Assembly (NCBI GenBank): GCA_003164895.1
Contig: PLUL01000051.1
Coordinates: 1 to 64,000, forward strand
Length of the DNA stretch: 64,000 bases
Direction of reading: 5' to 3'
Source: Bacteroidota bacterium
GTDB taxonomy: Bacteria > Bacteroidota > Bacteroidia > Palsa-948
The notes beneath the pieces are model-generated. The model saw only the letters and a list, made by a program, of their open reading frames with translations, did no database searches and was not told the origin of the DNA. A program made the translations under genes and the position numbers. Within the stretch, counting starts at the first letter, position 1, and each line of letters starts with the position of its first letter. Shown here one piece after another: positions 9,019 to 18,070 of this stretch.

Positions 9019-9916
9019 ATGAGCAGGAATTAATATTTGCAAGGTCAATAATATTTAACGCTCCGGTTTGTCCGTGTGGTAAAAAAGAGAACGGATCGTT
9101 TGCATCGCGCACAAAAACTTTCATCCATGGCGGGCATTGAAAAATTCCATCTCCTTTTGAATACGCCTGCGAGAGCAATTCCGTCATTCCGTATTCGGAA
9201 TGAATTTTTTTCACACCAAATTTTTTAGAAAGAGTTTTGTGAAGTTCTTCCCGCGTAATTTCCTCGCGCCTTCCTTTCATGCCGCCTGTTTCGATGATAA
9301 AAACCTCACCCTTCATCCCTCTCCTCAAGGAGAGGGAAGTTTTTTCAGTAAGATCCAATAAAGCATAAGATACGCCAAAAAGAATTATTTTTTTCTTTTC
9401 CGAAAGAAGATTTTTCAGTGTAATTAACAATTTTTCTTGCTCTTGCTTTTTATAAAACCGACTTTCTTTTTTTCTGCTACTTTTCATCAAATCATTCATC
9501 ATAAAAAGCAACGAAGAACTCTTGTTTTCATAATAAGATGGAAGAAAAGAAAGAATGGAATATTGTTTTGTATCTCCGTAAAAGATATCAAAACATTTTC
9601 TGAAACTTTTTTCATACAAACTGAGGTCGGAAACAAAATGTTTACTTCGCTCCATTCCGGTGGTTCCGCTGCTTAAAAAGATTTGAGATTTGAGATTTGA
9701 GATTTGAGATTTGCAAACGACTTTCTGTGTTTTGAAAAATTCTATCGGCAAAAAAGGAATTTGATTTACCTCTTTTACTTTTTCAGGTGCAATTCCAAGC
9801 TGCCTGATATAATTTTTATAAACTAAATTATTCGCTGCCTGAAATTGAAAAATTTCAAGGGCTTTTTTTTCAAAGTCCTTTTTAGTTGTGATGGAAAAAA
9901 TATCGGAATGATTCAC
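8915..9916 (-). CDS. LuxE-like acyl-protein synthetase / AMP-ligase
   Basis: The protein has 333 residues. It belongs to the adenylate-forming LuxE/acyl-protein synthetase family. Visible motifs are the Ser/Thr-rich nucleotide loop FLSSGTTGMERSKHF (about residues 82-96), the adenylation motif HSEYGMTELLSQAYS, and the family ending GRMDNSDLRGCNLL. Bacteroidota homologues activate a carboxylic acid as an acyl-AMP; the in vivo acid is unknown. Two repeat-type inserts sit inside the coding sequence: a heptamer tract at 9679-9713 (encoding KSQISNLKSQI) and a palindromic element at 9303-9347 (encoding SLSLRRGMKG). Both keep the frame open. It follows the lipoprotein gene at 9932-10480 with a 15-bp gap, so the two are probably one operon. 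Confidence 0.85.
   Translation of the reverse strand: MNHSDIFSITTKKDFEKKALEIFQFQAANNLVYKNYIRQLGIAPEKVKEVNQIPFLPIEFFKTQKVVCKSQISNLKSQIFLSSGTTGMERSKHFVSDLSLYEKSFRKCFDIFYGDTKQYSILSFLPSYYENKSSSLLFMMNDLMKSSRKKESRFYKKQEQEKLLITLKNLLSEKKKIILFGVSYALLDLTEKTSLSLRRGMKGEVFIIETGGMKGRREEITREELHKTLSKKFGVKKIHSEYGMTELLSQAYSKGDGIFQCPPWMKVFVRDANDPFSFLPHGQTGALNIIDLANINSCSFIATQDVGRTHKDGSFEVLGRMDNSDLRGCNLLV
9303..9347. repeat. Palindromic repeat-like element inside a coding sequence
   Basis: The core is a 9-bp perfect inverted repeat, CCCTCTCCT-CA-AGGAGAGGG (9317-9336), preceded by CCTCACCCTTCAT. It lies in frame in the LuxE-like gene and is translated as TSLSLRRGMKGEV, at a place where the family needs no insert. 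From memory, similar G/C-rich dyads occur in many Bacteroidota genomes; its mobile or dispersed nature is an inference. Confidence 0.65.
9679..9713. repeat. Heptanucleotide tandem repeat inside the LuxE-like gene
   Basis: Four perfect GAGATTT units (9685-9712) are preceded by a partial unit. On the coding (minus) strand they give KSQISNLKSQI just before the nucleotide-binding loop FLSSGTTG. This tract is not in a signal peptide. Confidence 0.9.
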
Positions 9917-9931
9917 AGAAAAAATACTTGT

Positions 9932-10480
9932 TCAGAAAACAAAAACAGGAGTTGAGATTACATTACTCTTGTGCCTTGCTTCATCGTATATATAAACTTG
10001 ATAATATATTGCTTGGTGAAGCAACCATCCATATTTGAATGATCCCCTAGGTATTGAAACCGAAATAATACCTTTCATTGGTTGGGTTGTGTTTGGAGGC
10101 AGAACAACCGGAACACGGTAACGAAGCTCGGCGGTATCGAATGGAATTCCACCTTGCGTTACCCCAACATTAAGATTCCATAAATTCCAAATATGAGGAT
10201 TCCTATTAGGCACAGAATCATAATACAAAATTCCAAAAAAATTTCCTTTTGCAAATATTCCATTCGTATCAGACTGAGCAAATCCAATATCTCCTTCCTC
10301 ATCTTCAAATGTAATAGAAAGTGCAACTGAATCAGGATCAGAGGGATTAACACCATACCGAATAAAATTACTAAATGCTATTAATGGTGTAGAAGGATAA
10401 ACCGGCTTCTTCACACAGGAATAAATAATTACTGCTAAAAAAACGAAAAAAATAAATATATATATACCTTTGTCTTTCAC
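9932..10480 (-). CDS. Small lipoprotein, unknown function
   Basis: The protein has 182 residues and starts at GTG 10480. A single hydrophobic leader ends in a lipobox-like IIYSC with Cys22, so it should be lipidated and exported. The remainder (SVALSITFEDEEGDIGFAQ, then a beta-rich region with LPPNTTQPMKGIIS and a YYQVYIYD strand) resembles Bacteroidota lipoproteins of unknown function with an immunoglobulin-like fold. It precedes the LuxE-like gene by 15 bp on the same strand. A perfect TAnnTTTG box lies about 17 bp upstream of the start. Confidence 0.75.
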   Translation of the reverse strand: MKDKGIYIFIFFVFLAVIIYSCVKKPVYPSTPLIAFSNFIRYGVNPSDPDSVALSITFEDEEGDIGFAQSDTNGIFAKGNFFGILYYDSVPNRNPHIWNLWNLNVGVTQGGIPFDTAELRYRVPVVLPPNTTQPMKGIISVSIPRGSFKYGWLLHQAIYYQVYIYDEARHKSNVISTPVFVF

Positions 10481-10496
10481 TACTAATTTATGAAAA

Positions 10497-10504
10497 CAAA
10501 TGTA
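10497..10504 (-). promoter_or_regulatory. Candidate promoter -7 box for the lipoprotein/LuxE operon
   Basis: On the minus strand this reads TACATTTG, a perfect match to the Bacteroidota -7 consensus TAnnTTTG. No good TTTG -33 box is seen at the expected spacing. Confidence 0.4.
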
Positions 10505-10586
10505 ACGATTATTATTTCAATCATTTTGCCTTTTCAAAAAATATTTGCATCTTTACAGTCTATATTATCTTACAACAACCTTTGAA

Positions 10587-11645
10587 ATGAAAAAATATTT
10601 TCTTTCCCTGCTATTTTTTGTTTTGACACTTGGTTTTTCTTTGAATGCTCAGGATATTCATTTTTCTCAATACAACCTTACACCTATGTTGATTAATCCA
10701 GCACAAGCCGGAGCGTATAAGGACTTTGAATTTATTGCTAATTATAAAACTCAATGGACAAGTATTTCACCTAATGCATATAAAACAATGATGTTTTCGT
10801 ATGATAGTCGCCTGATGCAACAAAAGTGGAAAACAAAATGGCTTGCAGTAGGTTTTAATATTTATAGTGACAAGGCAGGCGATGGTAATATGGGTACTAC
10901 TGAAGCATTGGCTTCAATTGGATATCACACAATGCTTAACAATAAAAACACCCTCGGCGGATGCTTGTTTGGAGGATATGCTCAGCGAAGTATTAATTAT
11001 GCAAATTTAACGTGGGATGAACAATATCAAAATGGTATTTACAGTTCTTCCAATTCAAGTGGAGAAACGCTCCTTCAGAACAATAACAAATTTGGATATC
11101 CCGATTTTGGAATGGGAGTACTTTACCAATATTCAAAAGGGCAAATGTATTCCACGGCAAATGATATGATAGTGGTTCACGCAGGGCTTTCTCTTTTTCA
11201 TTTGAATAATCCAAAATATTCGTATTACAATTCCAGCGAAAAATTATACACAAAAATTGTAGGTCATGCAGATGTGCTCATAGGAATAAAAAACACCAAT
11301 TTTGCACTCATGCCAGGTATTATTTATATGCAACAAGGTCCTTCAACAGAAATTTATCCCGGATGTTTTTTTCGTTATATGTTGAAGGAGCAATCAAAAT
11401 TTACGGGTTACGTGAAAGGTGCTTCCATTATGTTTGGAACACATTTCCGAACAAGTACAATAAACAGTGATGCTTTTGTTCCTTCTATTCAACTTGAGGT
11501 GGCGGAATATACGATTGGAGTAAGTTATGATATGAATATTTCAGGATTAAAAACTGCTACCTCTGGCATGGGTGGTTTTGAAATTTCACTTCGTTACGGC
11601 AACCCAAGCCCATTCTTATATAAATCCGCGGCAAGTTTTCAATGA
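10587..11645 (+). CDS. PorP/SprF family outer-membrane protein (paralogue 2)
   Basis: An upstream in-frame start exists at 10545, but ATG 10587 begins the signal peptide MKKYFLSLLFFVLTLG...NAQ, giving 352 residues. The mature protein has the PorP/SprF signature DIHFSQYNLTPMLINPAQAG and YKTQWTSIS, and beta-barrel strands to the end (GGFEISLRYG). Unlike paralogues 1 and 3 it has no CHU_C-domain neighbour: it stands alone and is followed by a terminator. Its cargo, if any, must be encoded elsewhere. Confidence 0.9.
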   Translation: MKKYFLSLLFFVLTLGFSLNAQDIHFSQYNLTPMLINPAQAGAYKDFEFIANYKTQWTSISPNAYKTMMFSYDSRLMQQKWKTKWLAVGFNIYSDKAGDGNMGTTEALASIGYHTMLNNKNTLGGCLFGGYAQRSINYANLTWDEQYQNGIYSSSNSSGETLLQNNNKFGYPDFGMGVLYQYSKGQMYSTANDMIVVHAGLSLFHLNNPKYSYYNSSEKLYTKIVGHADVLIGIKNTNFALMPGIIYMQQGPSTEIYPGCFFRYMLKEQSKFTGYVKGASIMFGTHFRTSTINSDAFVPSIQLEVAEYTIGVSYDMNISGLKTATSGMGGFEISLRYGNPSPFLYKSAASFQ

Positions 11646-11664
11646 TATTTATCAGGTTATTTTT

Positions 11665-11696
11665 ACCCCCATGGTGAAAAACTTTGGGGGTTTTTT
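11665..11696 (+). terminator. Rho-independent terminator after PorP/SprF paralogue 2
   Basis: A 7-bp stem ACCCCCA/TGGGGGT with a 13-nt loop is followed directly by a run of T, 20 bp after the stop codon. Confidence 0.8.
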
Positions 11697-11720
11697 ATTT
11701 CTCCGATTGATTCGCAATAT

Positions 11721-11728
11721 TACATTTG
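11721..11728 (+). promoter_or_regulatory. Candidate promoter -7 box for sdhCAB
   Basis: TACATTTG matches the TAnnTTTG consensus perfectly and lies about 45 bp before the sdhC start, after the upstream terminator. The -33 box is weak. Confidence 0.5.
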
Positions 11729-11773
11729 CACCTGCTTTAAAAAAGTTGGAGCAAAAATCTTATCCTATTTTTT

Positions 11774-12457
11774 ATGACCATTGAACAATTCATCACCTCA
11801 TCCCTCGGCAGAAAAACGGTAATGGCTGCAACGGGCTTATTCCTCTGCGTGTTTCTGGTGGAACACCTTTATGGAAATCTTCTTCTCTTTTTTAGTGACG
11901 GAGGAGCGGCATTCGTGGCATATTCTCACGATGCAGTACACAGCATCATTATTCGCTCAATAGAAGTTTTTCTATTTGTTGCGATTTTGTTGCATGTGGT
12001 TCAGGCAACGTATCTGACCAGACAAAACTCCGTTGCGCGTCCGGTAAAATATGCTGTTTACAAAGTGAACGAAACATCTTCTTGGTTTTCGCGCAACATG
12101 GGAATCACCGGAAGTTTAATTTTCTTTTTCATCGTAGTTCATCTCTGGCATTTTTTCGTTCCATACAGAATTACCGGAACTGTTGGCGGTGAAAGTTCGA
12201 CAAATGTTGCACAAGCAGTGAAAGAAGCTTTTCAAAACGGTTGGTATGTTTCGCTTTATGTTGTAGCAGTTGTTGTTCTTTCTTTTCACCTCAATCACGG
12301 ATTTCAATCTGCATTCAGAAGCTTAGGGCTGAACTCAAAAAAATATACACAGTTACTTTCTCTCTTTGGAAGTTTCTTTGCTTTTATAATAGTGGGTGTT
12401 GGATTCGCATCGTTTCCAATTTTATTTTATTTCGGCATTGCCGGTTCAACTATTTGA
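11774..12457 (+). CDS. sdhC: Succinate dehydrogenase cytochrome b subunit
   Basis: The protein has 227 residues with five hydrophobic helices (about residues 16-35, 57-80, 110-130, 155-175 and 195-220). It fits the single large di-haem membrane anchor of B-type succinate:quinone oxidoreductases as in Wolinella and Bacteroides, which need no SdhD. Candidate haem-ligand histidines lie in VEHLYGN, LLHVVQAT, VHLWHFF and HLNHGFQSAF. It anchors the SdhAB catalytic dimer and passes electrons to menaquinone. The gene is first of three (sdhCAB), 3 bp before sdhA, and no separate sdhD is present. Confidence 0.93.
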   Translation: MTIEQFITSSLGRKTVMAATGLFLCVFLVEHLYGNLLLFFSDGGAAFVAYSHDAVHSIIIRSIEVFLFVAILLHVVQATYLTRQNSVARPVKYAVYKVNETSSWFSRNMGITGSLIFFFIVVHLWHFFVPYRITGTVGGESSTNVAQAVKEAFQNGWYVSLYVVAVVVLSFHLNHGFQSAFRSLGLNSKKYTQLLSLFGSFFAFIIVGVGFASFPILFYFGIAGSTI

Positions 12458-12460
12458 TAT

Positions 12461-14440
12461 ATGACAAAACTAAATTCAAAAATTCCCGAAGGAGAACTTC
12501 AAACCAAGTGGACGAAATACAAATCCTCCGTTCCGCTTGTAAATCCTTCAAACAAACGCAACATTGAAATTATTGTTGTCGGGTCAGGACTTGCAGGAGC
12601 ATCTGCTGCTGCATCGCTTGCCGAACTTGGTTACAAAGTAAAATGTTTTTGTTTCCAAGATTCTCCGCGCAGAGCGCACTCCATTGCAGCACAAGGCGGA
12701 ATTAACGCGGCAAAAAATTATCAGAACGATGGCGACAGCGTTTACAGATTATTTTACGATACGATTAAAGGTGGCGACTATCGCTCACGCGAAGGAAACG
12801 TTCACCGTCTTGCCGAAGTTTCTTCTGCTATCATTGACCAATGTGTAGCTCAAGGGGTTCCTTTTGCGCGTGAGTACGGAGGATATTTGGATAATCGTTC
12901 TTTCGGTGGAACACAAGTTCAACGAACTTTTTACGCTGCCGGACAAACCGGTCAGCAGCTTTTGCTCGGAGCATATTCCGCTTTGGAAAGACAAATCGGA
13001 AAAGGTTCCGTAACAATGCATTCGCGCCACGAGATGTTAGATGTGGTTCTTGTTGACGGAAAAGCACGAGGAATTATTGCAAGAGATTTAGTTTCAGGAA
13101 AACTTGAGCGGCATTTTGGACATGCTGTTTTACTTTGCACAGGTGGTTACGGAAATGTTTTTTATCTCTCTACTAACGCGATGGGCTGCAATACTACTGC
13201 TATTTGGAAAGCACATAAGAAAGGAGCATTCTTTGGAAATCCTTGCTTCACACAAATTCACCCTACATGCATTCCTGTTTCGGGCGACCATCAATCTAAA
13301 TTAACTTTGATGAGTGAGTCGTTGAGAAATGACGGACGGATATGGGTTCCAAAAGCAAAAGGAGAAACACGTAAGGCAAACGAAATTCCGGAAGAAGAAA
13401 GAGATTATTTTCTTGAAAGAAGATATCCCGCTTTTGGAAATCTTGTTCCGCGCGATGTAGCTTCACGCGCTTCAAAAGAACGCTGCGATGCCGGTTACGG
13501 AGTAGGTGGTTCAAAAATGGCAGTCTATCTCGACTTTGCATTTAACACATTGCGTTACGGGCGAATCGAAGCGAATAAACATAACATCCATAATCCTTCA
13601 AAGGAAGAATTGGTGAAACTCGGCAGAGAGGTAATCAAAGAAAAATACGGAAACCTCTTCGAGATGTATGAAAAAATTACCGGAGAAAATCCGTATGAAG
13701 TACCGATGCGCATTTATCCTGCTGCACATTATACCATGGGCGGTTTGTGGGTGGATTACGATTTGATGACAACCGTTCCGGGTTTATATACACTCGGTGA
13801 AGCTAATTTTTCCGACCACGGAGCGAATCGCCTCGGCGCCTCGGCCCTGATGCAAGGACTGGCTGACGGATATTTTGTCATTCCATATACAATAGGAACT
13901 TATTTGTCACAAGATATTCGTACCAAAGCAATTTCTACCGATCACGAAGCCTTTATAGAGACAGAGAAAAAAGTTCAGGAGCAAATAGATAAGCTGATGA
14001 ACATAAAAGGCACAAAATCGGTTGACCACTTCCACAAACGACTCGGAAAAATAATGTGGGATAAATGCGGAATGGGTCGCAACGAAAAAGGATTGACCGA
14101 AGCGATTTCCGAAATCCGTGCGCTTCGCGAAGAATTCTGGAAAGATGTCCGCATTACCGGAGCACAAAATGAATTAAATCCTGAATTGGAAAAAGCAATG
14201 CGCGTTGCCGATTTCCTCGAACTCGGAGAACTGATGTGCAAAGATGCTCTTCACAGAAAAGAATCATGTGGAGGACATTTCCGTGAAGAATATCAAACCG
14301 AAGAAGGCGAAGCAAAACGCGATGATGATAATTTCACCTACGCTGCTGCTTGGGAATTTAAAAATGTTGGCGAATGGGAATTGAATAAAGAAGACCTGAA
14401 CTATCAGGTTGTTCATCCGTCACAAAGAAGTTACAAATAA
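12461..14440 (+). CDS. sdhA: Succinate dehydrogenase / fumarate reductase flavoprotein subunit
   Basis: The protein has 659 residues. The N-terminal dinucleotide-binding motif is [15 protein letters not shown]. The covalent FAD site is His73 in [16 protein letters not shown]. Substrate-site residues are seen around HPTCIPVSG, and the late motif [11 protein letters not shown] and [14 protein letters not shown] are typical. It oxidises succinate to fumarate in the TCA cycle (or the reverse in anaerobes) with SdhB and SdhC. The length is usual for the B-type enzyme with its longer C-terminus. It sits 12 bp before sdhB. Confidence 0.96.
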   Translation: MTKLNSKIPEGELQTKWTKYKSSVPLVNPSNKRNIEIIVVGSGLAGASAAASLAELGYKVKCFCFQDSPRRAHSIAAQGGINAAKNYQNDGDSVYRLFYDTIKGGDYRSREGNVHRLAEVSSAIIDQCVAQGVPFAREYGGYLDNRSFGGTQVQRTFYAAGQTGQQLLLGAYSALERQIGKGSVTMHSRHEMLDVVLVDGKARGIIARDLVSGKLERHFGHAVLLCTGGYGNVFYLSTNAMGCNTTAIWKAHKKGAFFGNPCFTQIHPTCIPVSGDHQSKLTLMSESLRNDGRIWVPKAKGETRKANEIPEEERDYFLERRYPAFGNLVPRDVASRASKERCDAGYGVGGSKMAVYLDFAFNTLRYGRIEANKHNIHNPSKEELVKLGREVIKEKYGNLFEMYEKITGENPYEVPMRIYPAAHYTMGGLWVDYDLMTTVPGLYTLGEANFSDHGANRLGASALMQGLADGYFVIPYTIGTYLSQDIRTKAISTDHEAFIETEKKVQEQIDKLMNIKGTKSVDHFHKRLGKIMWDKCGMGRNEKGLTEAISEIRALREEFWKDVRITGAQNELNPELEKAMRVADFLELGELMCKDALHRKESCGGHFREEYQTEEGEAKRDDDNFTYAAAWEFKNVGEWELNKEDLNYQVVHPSQRSYK

Positions 14441-14451
14441 AAAATATTATT

Positions 14452-15195
14452 ATGAATTTGACATTAAAAGTCTGGAGACAGAAAAACAAAAACGACAAAG
14501 GTGGTTTCGCAACATATCAAGTTGATGGAATCTCTCACGAGATGTCGTTCCTCGAAATGTTCGATGTACTGAACGAACGCCTTATCCAAAAAAACGAAGA
14601 GCCAATCGCTTTCGACCACGATTGCCGCGAAGGAATTTGCGGAATGTGTTCGATGTTCATCAACGGTCGCGCTCACGGACCATGGACCAGAACCACTGTG
14701 TGTCAACTGCACATGCGCGCATTCAAAGACGGGGAAACGATTGTCATCGAACCATGGAGAGCAAAAGGATTTCCTGTGCTAAAAGATTTGATGGTTGACC
14801 GTTCTGCTTTTGACCGCATCATTGCTGCCGGAGGATTTGTTTCGGTAAATACCGGAAATGCTCAGGATGCAAATTGCCTTCCTATTCCAAAACCTGATGC
14901 CGATGAATCATTCAGCGCGGCTGCATGTATTGGCTGCGGTGCGTGTGTGGCATCATGCAAAAATTCTTCCGCTATGCTTTTTGTTTCTGCCAAGGTTTCT
15001 CAGCTCGCTCTTCTTCCGCAAGGTCAGGTTGAACGAAAACAACGTGCGCTGGATATGGTTGCGCAAATGGATGCCGAAGGATTTGGCAATTGCACCAACA
15101 CCGGTTCCTGCGAAGCAGAATGTCCGAAAGGAATTTCTCTCACTCACATCGCAAGATTGAATCGAGAATATCTGCTGGCGAATGTGCTAGAATAA
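14452..15195 (+). CDS. sdhB: Succinate dehydrogenase iron-sulfur subunit
   Basis: The protein has 247 residues. It carries the three expected cluster sites in order: [2Fe-2S] [11 protein letters not shown] with a later C (VCQLHM); [4Fe-4S] [11 protein letters not shown]; and the third cluster from [14 protein letters not shown]. It relays electrons from the FAD in SdhA to the haems in SdhC. It closes the sdhCAB operon. The downstream YbjQ gene starts 18 bp later and may be read through. Confidence 0.96.
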   Translation: MNLTLKVWRQKNKNDKGGFATYQVDGISHEMSFLEMFDVLNERLIQKNEEPIAFDHDCREGICGMCSMFINGRAHGPWTRTTVCQLHMRAFKDGETIVIEPWRAKGFPVLKDLMVDRSAFDRIIAAGGFVSVNTGNAQDANCLPIPKPDADESFSAAACIGCGACVASCKNSSAMLFVSAKVSQLALLPQGQVERKQRALDMVAQMDAEGFGNCTNTGSCEAECPKGISLTHIARLNREYLLANVLE

Positions 15196-15213
15196 AATTA
15201 TCTAAAAACTATC

Positions 15214-15543
15214 ATGGACAAACATAACATCACCACCGCATTTATCTTAGACGGATACAAAATCACAAAAAATCTTGGCATCGTTAGAGGAATTACCGTT
15301 CGTTCAAGAAGCATTTTTGGAAACATTGGCGCGGGATTCCAGGCACTTGTTGGTGGAAATATTTCTATTTATACCGAACTGTGCGAAAAAGCAAGGGAGG
15401 AAGCTTATGAAATATTGATGGTTCACGCAGAAAAAATTGGAGCAAATGCCATTATTGGAATGCGCTACGATGCAAATGAAGTGGCTCAAGGCATAACCGA
15501 AGTTCTTGCTTATGGCACGGCAGTTATCGTGGAGAAAGTTTAG
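15214..15543 (+). CDS. YbjQ/UPF0145 family protein
   Basis: The protein has 109 residues and is cytoplasmic. The full-length match to the YbjQ (DUF74) family is clear: GITVRSRSIFGNIGAGFQALVGG, then EKAREEAYEILMVHAEKIGANAIIG, ending in LAYGTAVIV. Family members form pentameric beta-barrels and have been labelled heavy-metal-binding by structure, but their role is unknown. It lies 18 bp after sdhB. Confidence 0.88.
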   Translation: MDKHNITTAFILDGYKITKNLGIVRGITVRSRSIFGNIGAGFQALVGGNISIYTELCEKAREEAYEILMVHAEKIGANAIIGMRYDANEVAQGITEVLAYGTAVIVEKV

Positions 15544-15547
15544 TGCG

Positions 15548-15555
15548 TATTTTTG
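15548..15555 (+). promoter_or_regulatory. Candidate -7 box abutting a start codon (leaderless arrangement)
   Basis: TATTTTTG, a perfect TAnnTTTG match, is followed by TGC and then the ATG at 15559. If used, transcription would start at or next to the start codon. It overlaps the stop of the YbjQ gene only slightly upstream. No clear -33 box. Confidence 0.4.
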
Positions 15556-15558
15556 TGC

Positions 15559-17487
15559 ATGTCAAAGCCGAAACAAAAAGCCAAGGCAATTCCTAAACAA
15601 AATTTACATTCAGCAAATTTTCTTTCTGGAAATGAAAAGTATTTCCCATTAATTGTACTCGCTGTAACTTTCATTGTTCTATTTCCTTCCCTTCAAAATA
15701 AATTCGTCAACCTTGACGACCCGCAATATGTTATTGAAAATTCTGTTGTAAAAAACCTGAATTCCGAAAATTTAAAAACTATTTTCTCGGAGCAATTTGT
15801 CGGCAACTATCAGCCAGCAACCATGGTCAGTTATATGCTGGATTATAAACTTTTCGGATTAAATCCGTTTGGATATCATCTTGTGAATTTAATTTTTCAT
15901 TTGCTTGGAACTCTTTTTGTATTTCTAATAATCAAAAAAATTTCAGGCAATGATTTGGTTGCTTTTATTACTGCTTTTCTGTTTGGCATTCATCCTTTAC
16001 ACGTAGAATCAGTTACATGGATAGCTGAAAGAAAAGATGTTTTGTATGGATTTTTCTTTTTAAGCTCGCTTTACTTCTATATTCTGCATTCAAAGCAAGA
16101 AAAACTATTCAGTGCGTTCTTTTTAATCTCATTAATTCTTTTCGTTCTGTCTCTCCTTTCTAAAGCTCAAGCTGTAGTTCTGCCTGTAATTTTCTTTGCA
16201 GTTGATTTTTTCATGAACAGACAACCAATCAAGAAAACTATTTTGGAAAAAATTCCTTTTTTCGTTCTTGCTATTGCATTTGGATTCATTGCCATAAAAG
16301 TTCAGGGGAAAGCCGGTGCCATGCAGACGTTTCAATATTTTCCTTTTTATGAACGCATTCTTTTTTCTTGTTACGCACTTATGACTTATTTGTACAAACT
16401 AATTCTACCGATAAATCTTTCCTGTTTTTACCCATATCCCGAAACAAACGATAAAATAAATACAGTTTGGGTTTATCTGAGTCCGGCAGTTCTGCTTGTA
16501 ATTGCATTTCTCATTTGGAAATATTTCAGGGCATCAAAAGTTGTTTTATTTGGAATTGCGTTCTTCTTGATTTCAATTATCCTTGTTCTGCAATTACTTC
16601 CAATCGGAGACGCACTTTATGCGGACAGATATACTTACATTCCCTCCATCGGAATATTTTTCATTGCTTCGCATTTTCTTGTGTCACATTTGAAAAATAA
16701 AATGGTAATGATATTTTCTTTCATATATATTCTTTGGTTTTGTTTTGCTTCTTTCCAAAGAACAAAAGTTTGGCACGACAGTATTTCACTTTACACGAAT
16801 GCGATTGACAATGGTTATAAAGCAGCTATCATCTATAATAACCGAGGAAAAGTTTTATCTGATTCAAGCAGAAATGAAGAAGCACTGAAAGATTTTTCTT
16901 CTCTGGTGGAATTAAAACCTCGCTATCCAAACGGCTGGCGACATAAAGCACTCATTCAGGAACGGCTCGAAAAAAAAGATGAAGCGATAAAATCTTACAC
17001 TGAAGAAATAAAATATTTTCCTGACGACACAAAAAATTATTTGAGCAGAGGCACGCTTCTGGAAGGGAAAAATGATTTTGAAAATGCAATTAAAGATTTT
17101 TCAAAAATCATTGAACTATCTCCTAATACAGGCGAAGGATATTATGCAAGAGCGGAAGCCGAAGGCAAGAGCGGGAAAATGACCGAAGCATTAGCAGACA
17201 TAAACAAAGCAATTGCATTTGCTCCCGATAACGGGCAAGCGTATAATAATCGTGGAATTATTTTCAGCATGAGTGGAAAATTTCAGGAAGCTGTAAATGA
17301 TTTTACAAAATCATTGCAACTCAAACCTGATAACTATGGCGCTTACACCAATCGTGCGCTTGCATATAAAGGCATGGGGAAATATTCTGAAGCACTTCAG
17401 GATATGATGACAGCAAGAAAAAAAGGAATTGCTGTAGATGAGAATTCCATTAATGAACTAAAAAAACTGTCAGGAAAAAATCAATGA
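15559..17487 (+). CDS. TMTC-like polytopic membrane protein with C-terminal TPR repeats
   Basis: The protein has 642 residues. A cytoplasmic Lys-rich N-terminus is followed by about ten membrane helices (about residues 30-400). The first lumenal/periplasmic loop carries NLDDPQYV and the conserved GNYQPATMVSYMLDYKLFG and HPLHVESVTWIAERKDVL, a pattern typical of the DUF1736/TMTC-type O-mannosyltransferase-related family. Residues about 415-635 form five or six TPR repeats (RGKVLSDSSRNEEALKDF and so on). By family it may transfer a sugar from a lipid carrier; the TPR domain would bind a protein. No substrate can be read from the context. It ends convergent with, and overlapping by 7 bp, the SlyD-like gene. 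Confidence 0.82.
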   Translation: MSKPKQKAKAIPKQNLHSANFLSGNEKYFPLIVLAVTFIVLFPSLQNKFVNLDDPQYVIENSVVKNLNSENLKTIFSEQFVGNYQPATMVSYMLDYKLFGLNPFGYHLVNLIFHLLGTLFVFLIIKKISGNDLVAFITAFLFGIHPLHVESVTWIAERKDVLYGFFFLSSLYFYILHSKQEKLFSAFFLISLILFVLSLLSKAQAVVLPVIFFAVDFFMNRQPIKKTILEKIPFFVLAIAFGFIAIKVQGKAGAMQTFQYFPFYERILFSCYALMTYLYKLILPINLSCFYPYPETNDKINTVWVYLSPAVLLVIAFLIWKYFRASKVVLFGIAFFLISIILVLQLLPIGDALYADRYTYIPSIGIFFIASHFLVSHLKNKMVMIFSFIYILWFCFASFQRTKVWHDSISLYTNAIDNGYKAAIIYNNRGKVLSDSSRNEEALKDFSSLVELKPRYPNGWRHKALIQERLEKKDEAIKSYTEEIKYFPDDTKNYLSRGTLLEGKNDFENAIKDFSKIIELSPNTGEGYYARAEAEGKSGKMTEALADINKAIAFAPDNGQAYNNRGIIFSMSGKFQEAVNDFTKSLQLKPDNYGAYTNRALAYKGMGKYSEALQDMMTARKKGIAVDENSINELKKLSGKNQ

Positions 17488-18002
17488 TGGTGATGTCCTC
17501 CTAGTCCATGTACATGTCCATGTGAAAGTTCTTCTTCTGTGGCTGGGCGAACATTAATTACTTCCCCGGTAAAATGCAATTCATGTCCGGCAAGCGGATG
17601 ATTAAAATCCATTCTCACATGAACGGCCGTCACTTCAAGAATTTTTCCCTGCAACTGGTTTCCCTGATCATCATTCATGGTAAGCACGTTGTCAATGCGA
17701 ATTTCATTGAGATCCAGCGTACCGTCGGGACTTTTAAAGGAATCAATCGGAATGTTCATTACATATTTTTCATTCTTCATTCCATAACCTTTCTCTGCTG
17801 AAATAAAAAAATCAAAGGTGTCTCCTGATTTTTTTCCGCGAATATTGGTTTCAAAATCCGGCAGCAACATTCCTGCACCATAGATAAATACAAAAGGGTG
17901 TTCGGCAGTAGTTTTTTCAACTTGCTTTTCATCGAGCGACAAACCTGTGCGGGTTTTGAGCGTATAGCCGAGCGTTACAACTGAGTTTTTTGCAATATTC
18001 AT
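17481..18002 (-). CDS. SlyD-like FKBP-type peptidyl-prolyl isomerase
   Basis: The frame is open to 18062, but ATG 18002 starts the conserved domain directly (MNIAKNSVVTLGYTLKTRTG), giving 173 residues. The FKBP core motif FVFIYGAGMLLPDFE is followed by the insert-in-flap region (DFFISAEKGYGM, VRMDFNHPLAGHELHF) seen in SlyD chaperones. The C-terminus is His-rich (HGHVHGLGGHHHH), suggesting Ni/Zn binding as in SlyD. It is cytoplasmic, with no signal peptide. It has its own promoter candidate upstream. Confidence 0.9.
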   Translation of the reverse strand: MNIAKNSVVTLGYTLKTRTGLSLDEKQVEKTTAEHPFVFIYGAGMLLPDFETNIRGKKSGDTFDFFISAEKGYGMKNEKYVMNIPIDSFKSPDGTLDLNEIRIDNVLTMNDDQGNQLQGKILEVTAVHVRMDFNHPLAGHELHFTGEVINVRPATEEELSHGHVHGLGGHHHH

Positions 18003-18020
18003 AATTGAATTTTTAGACGG

Positions 18021-18055
18021 CAAAGGTAATTTTTTTTTGAAAAGTGATTTGCAAA
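18021..18055 (-). promoter_or_regulatory. Promoter candidate for the SlyD-like gene
   Basis: On the minus strand a TTTG -33 box (18055-18052) is followed after 23 bp by a perfect TACCTTTG -7 box (18028-18021), about 18 bp before the chosen ATG. A second perfect box, TATTTTTG, overlaps the -33 position (18059-18052). Confidence 0.55.
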
Positions 18056-18070
18056 AATACAAACGAAAAC

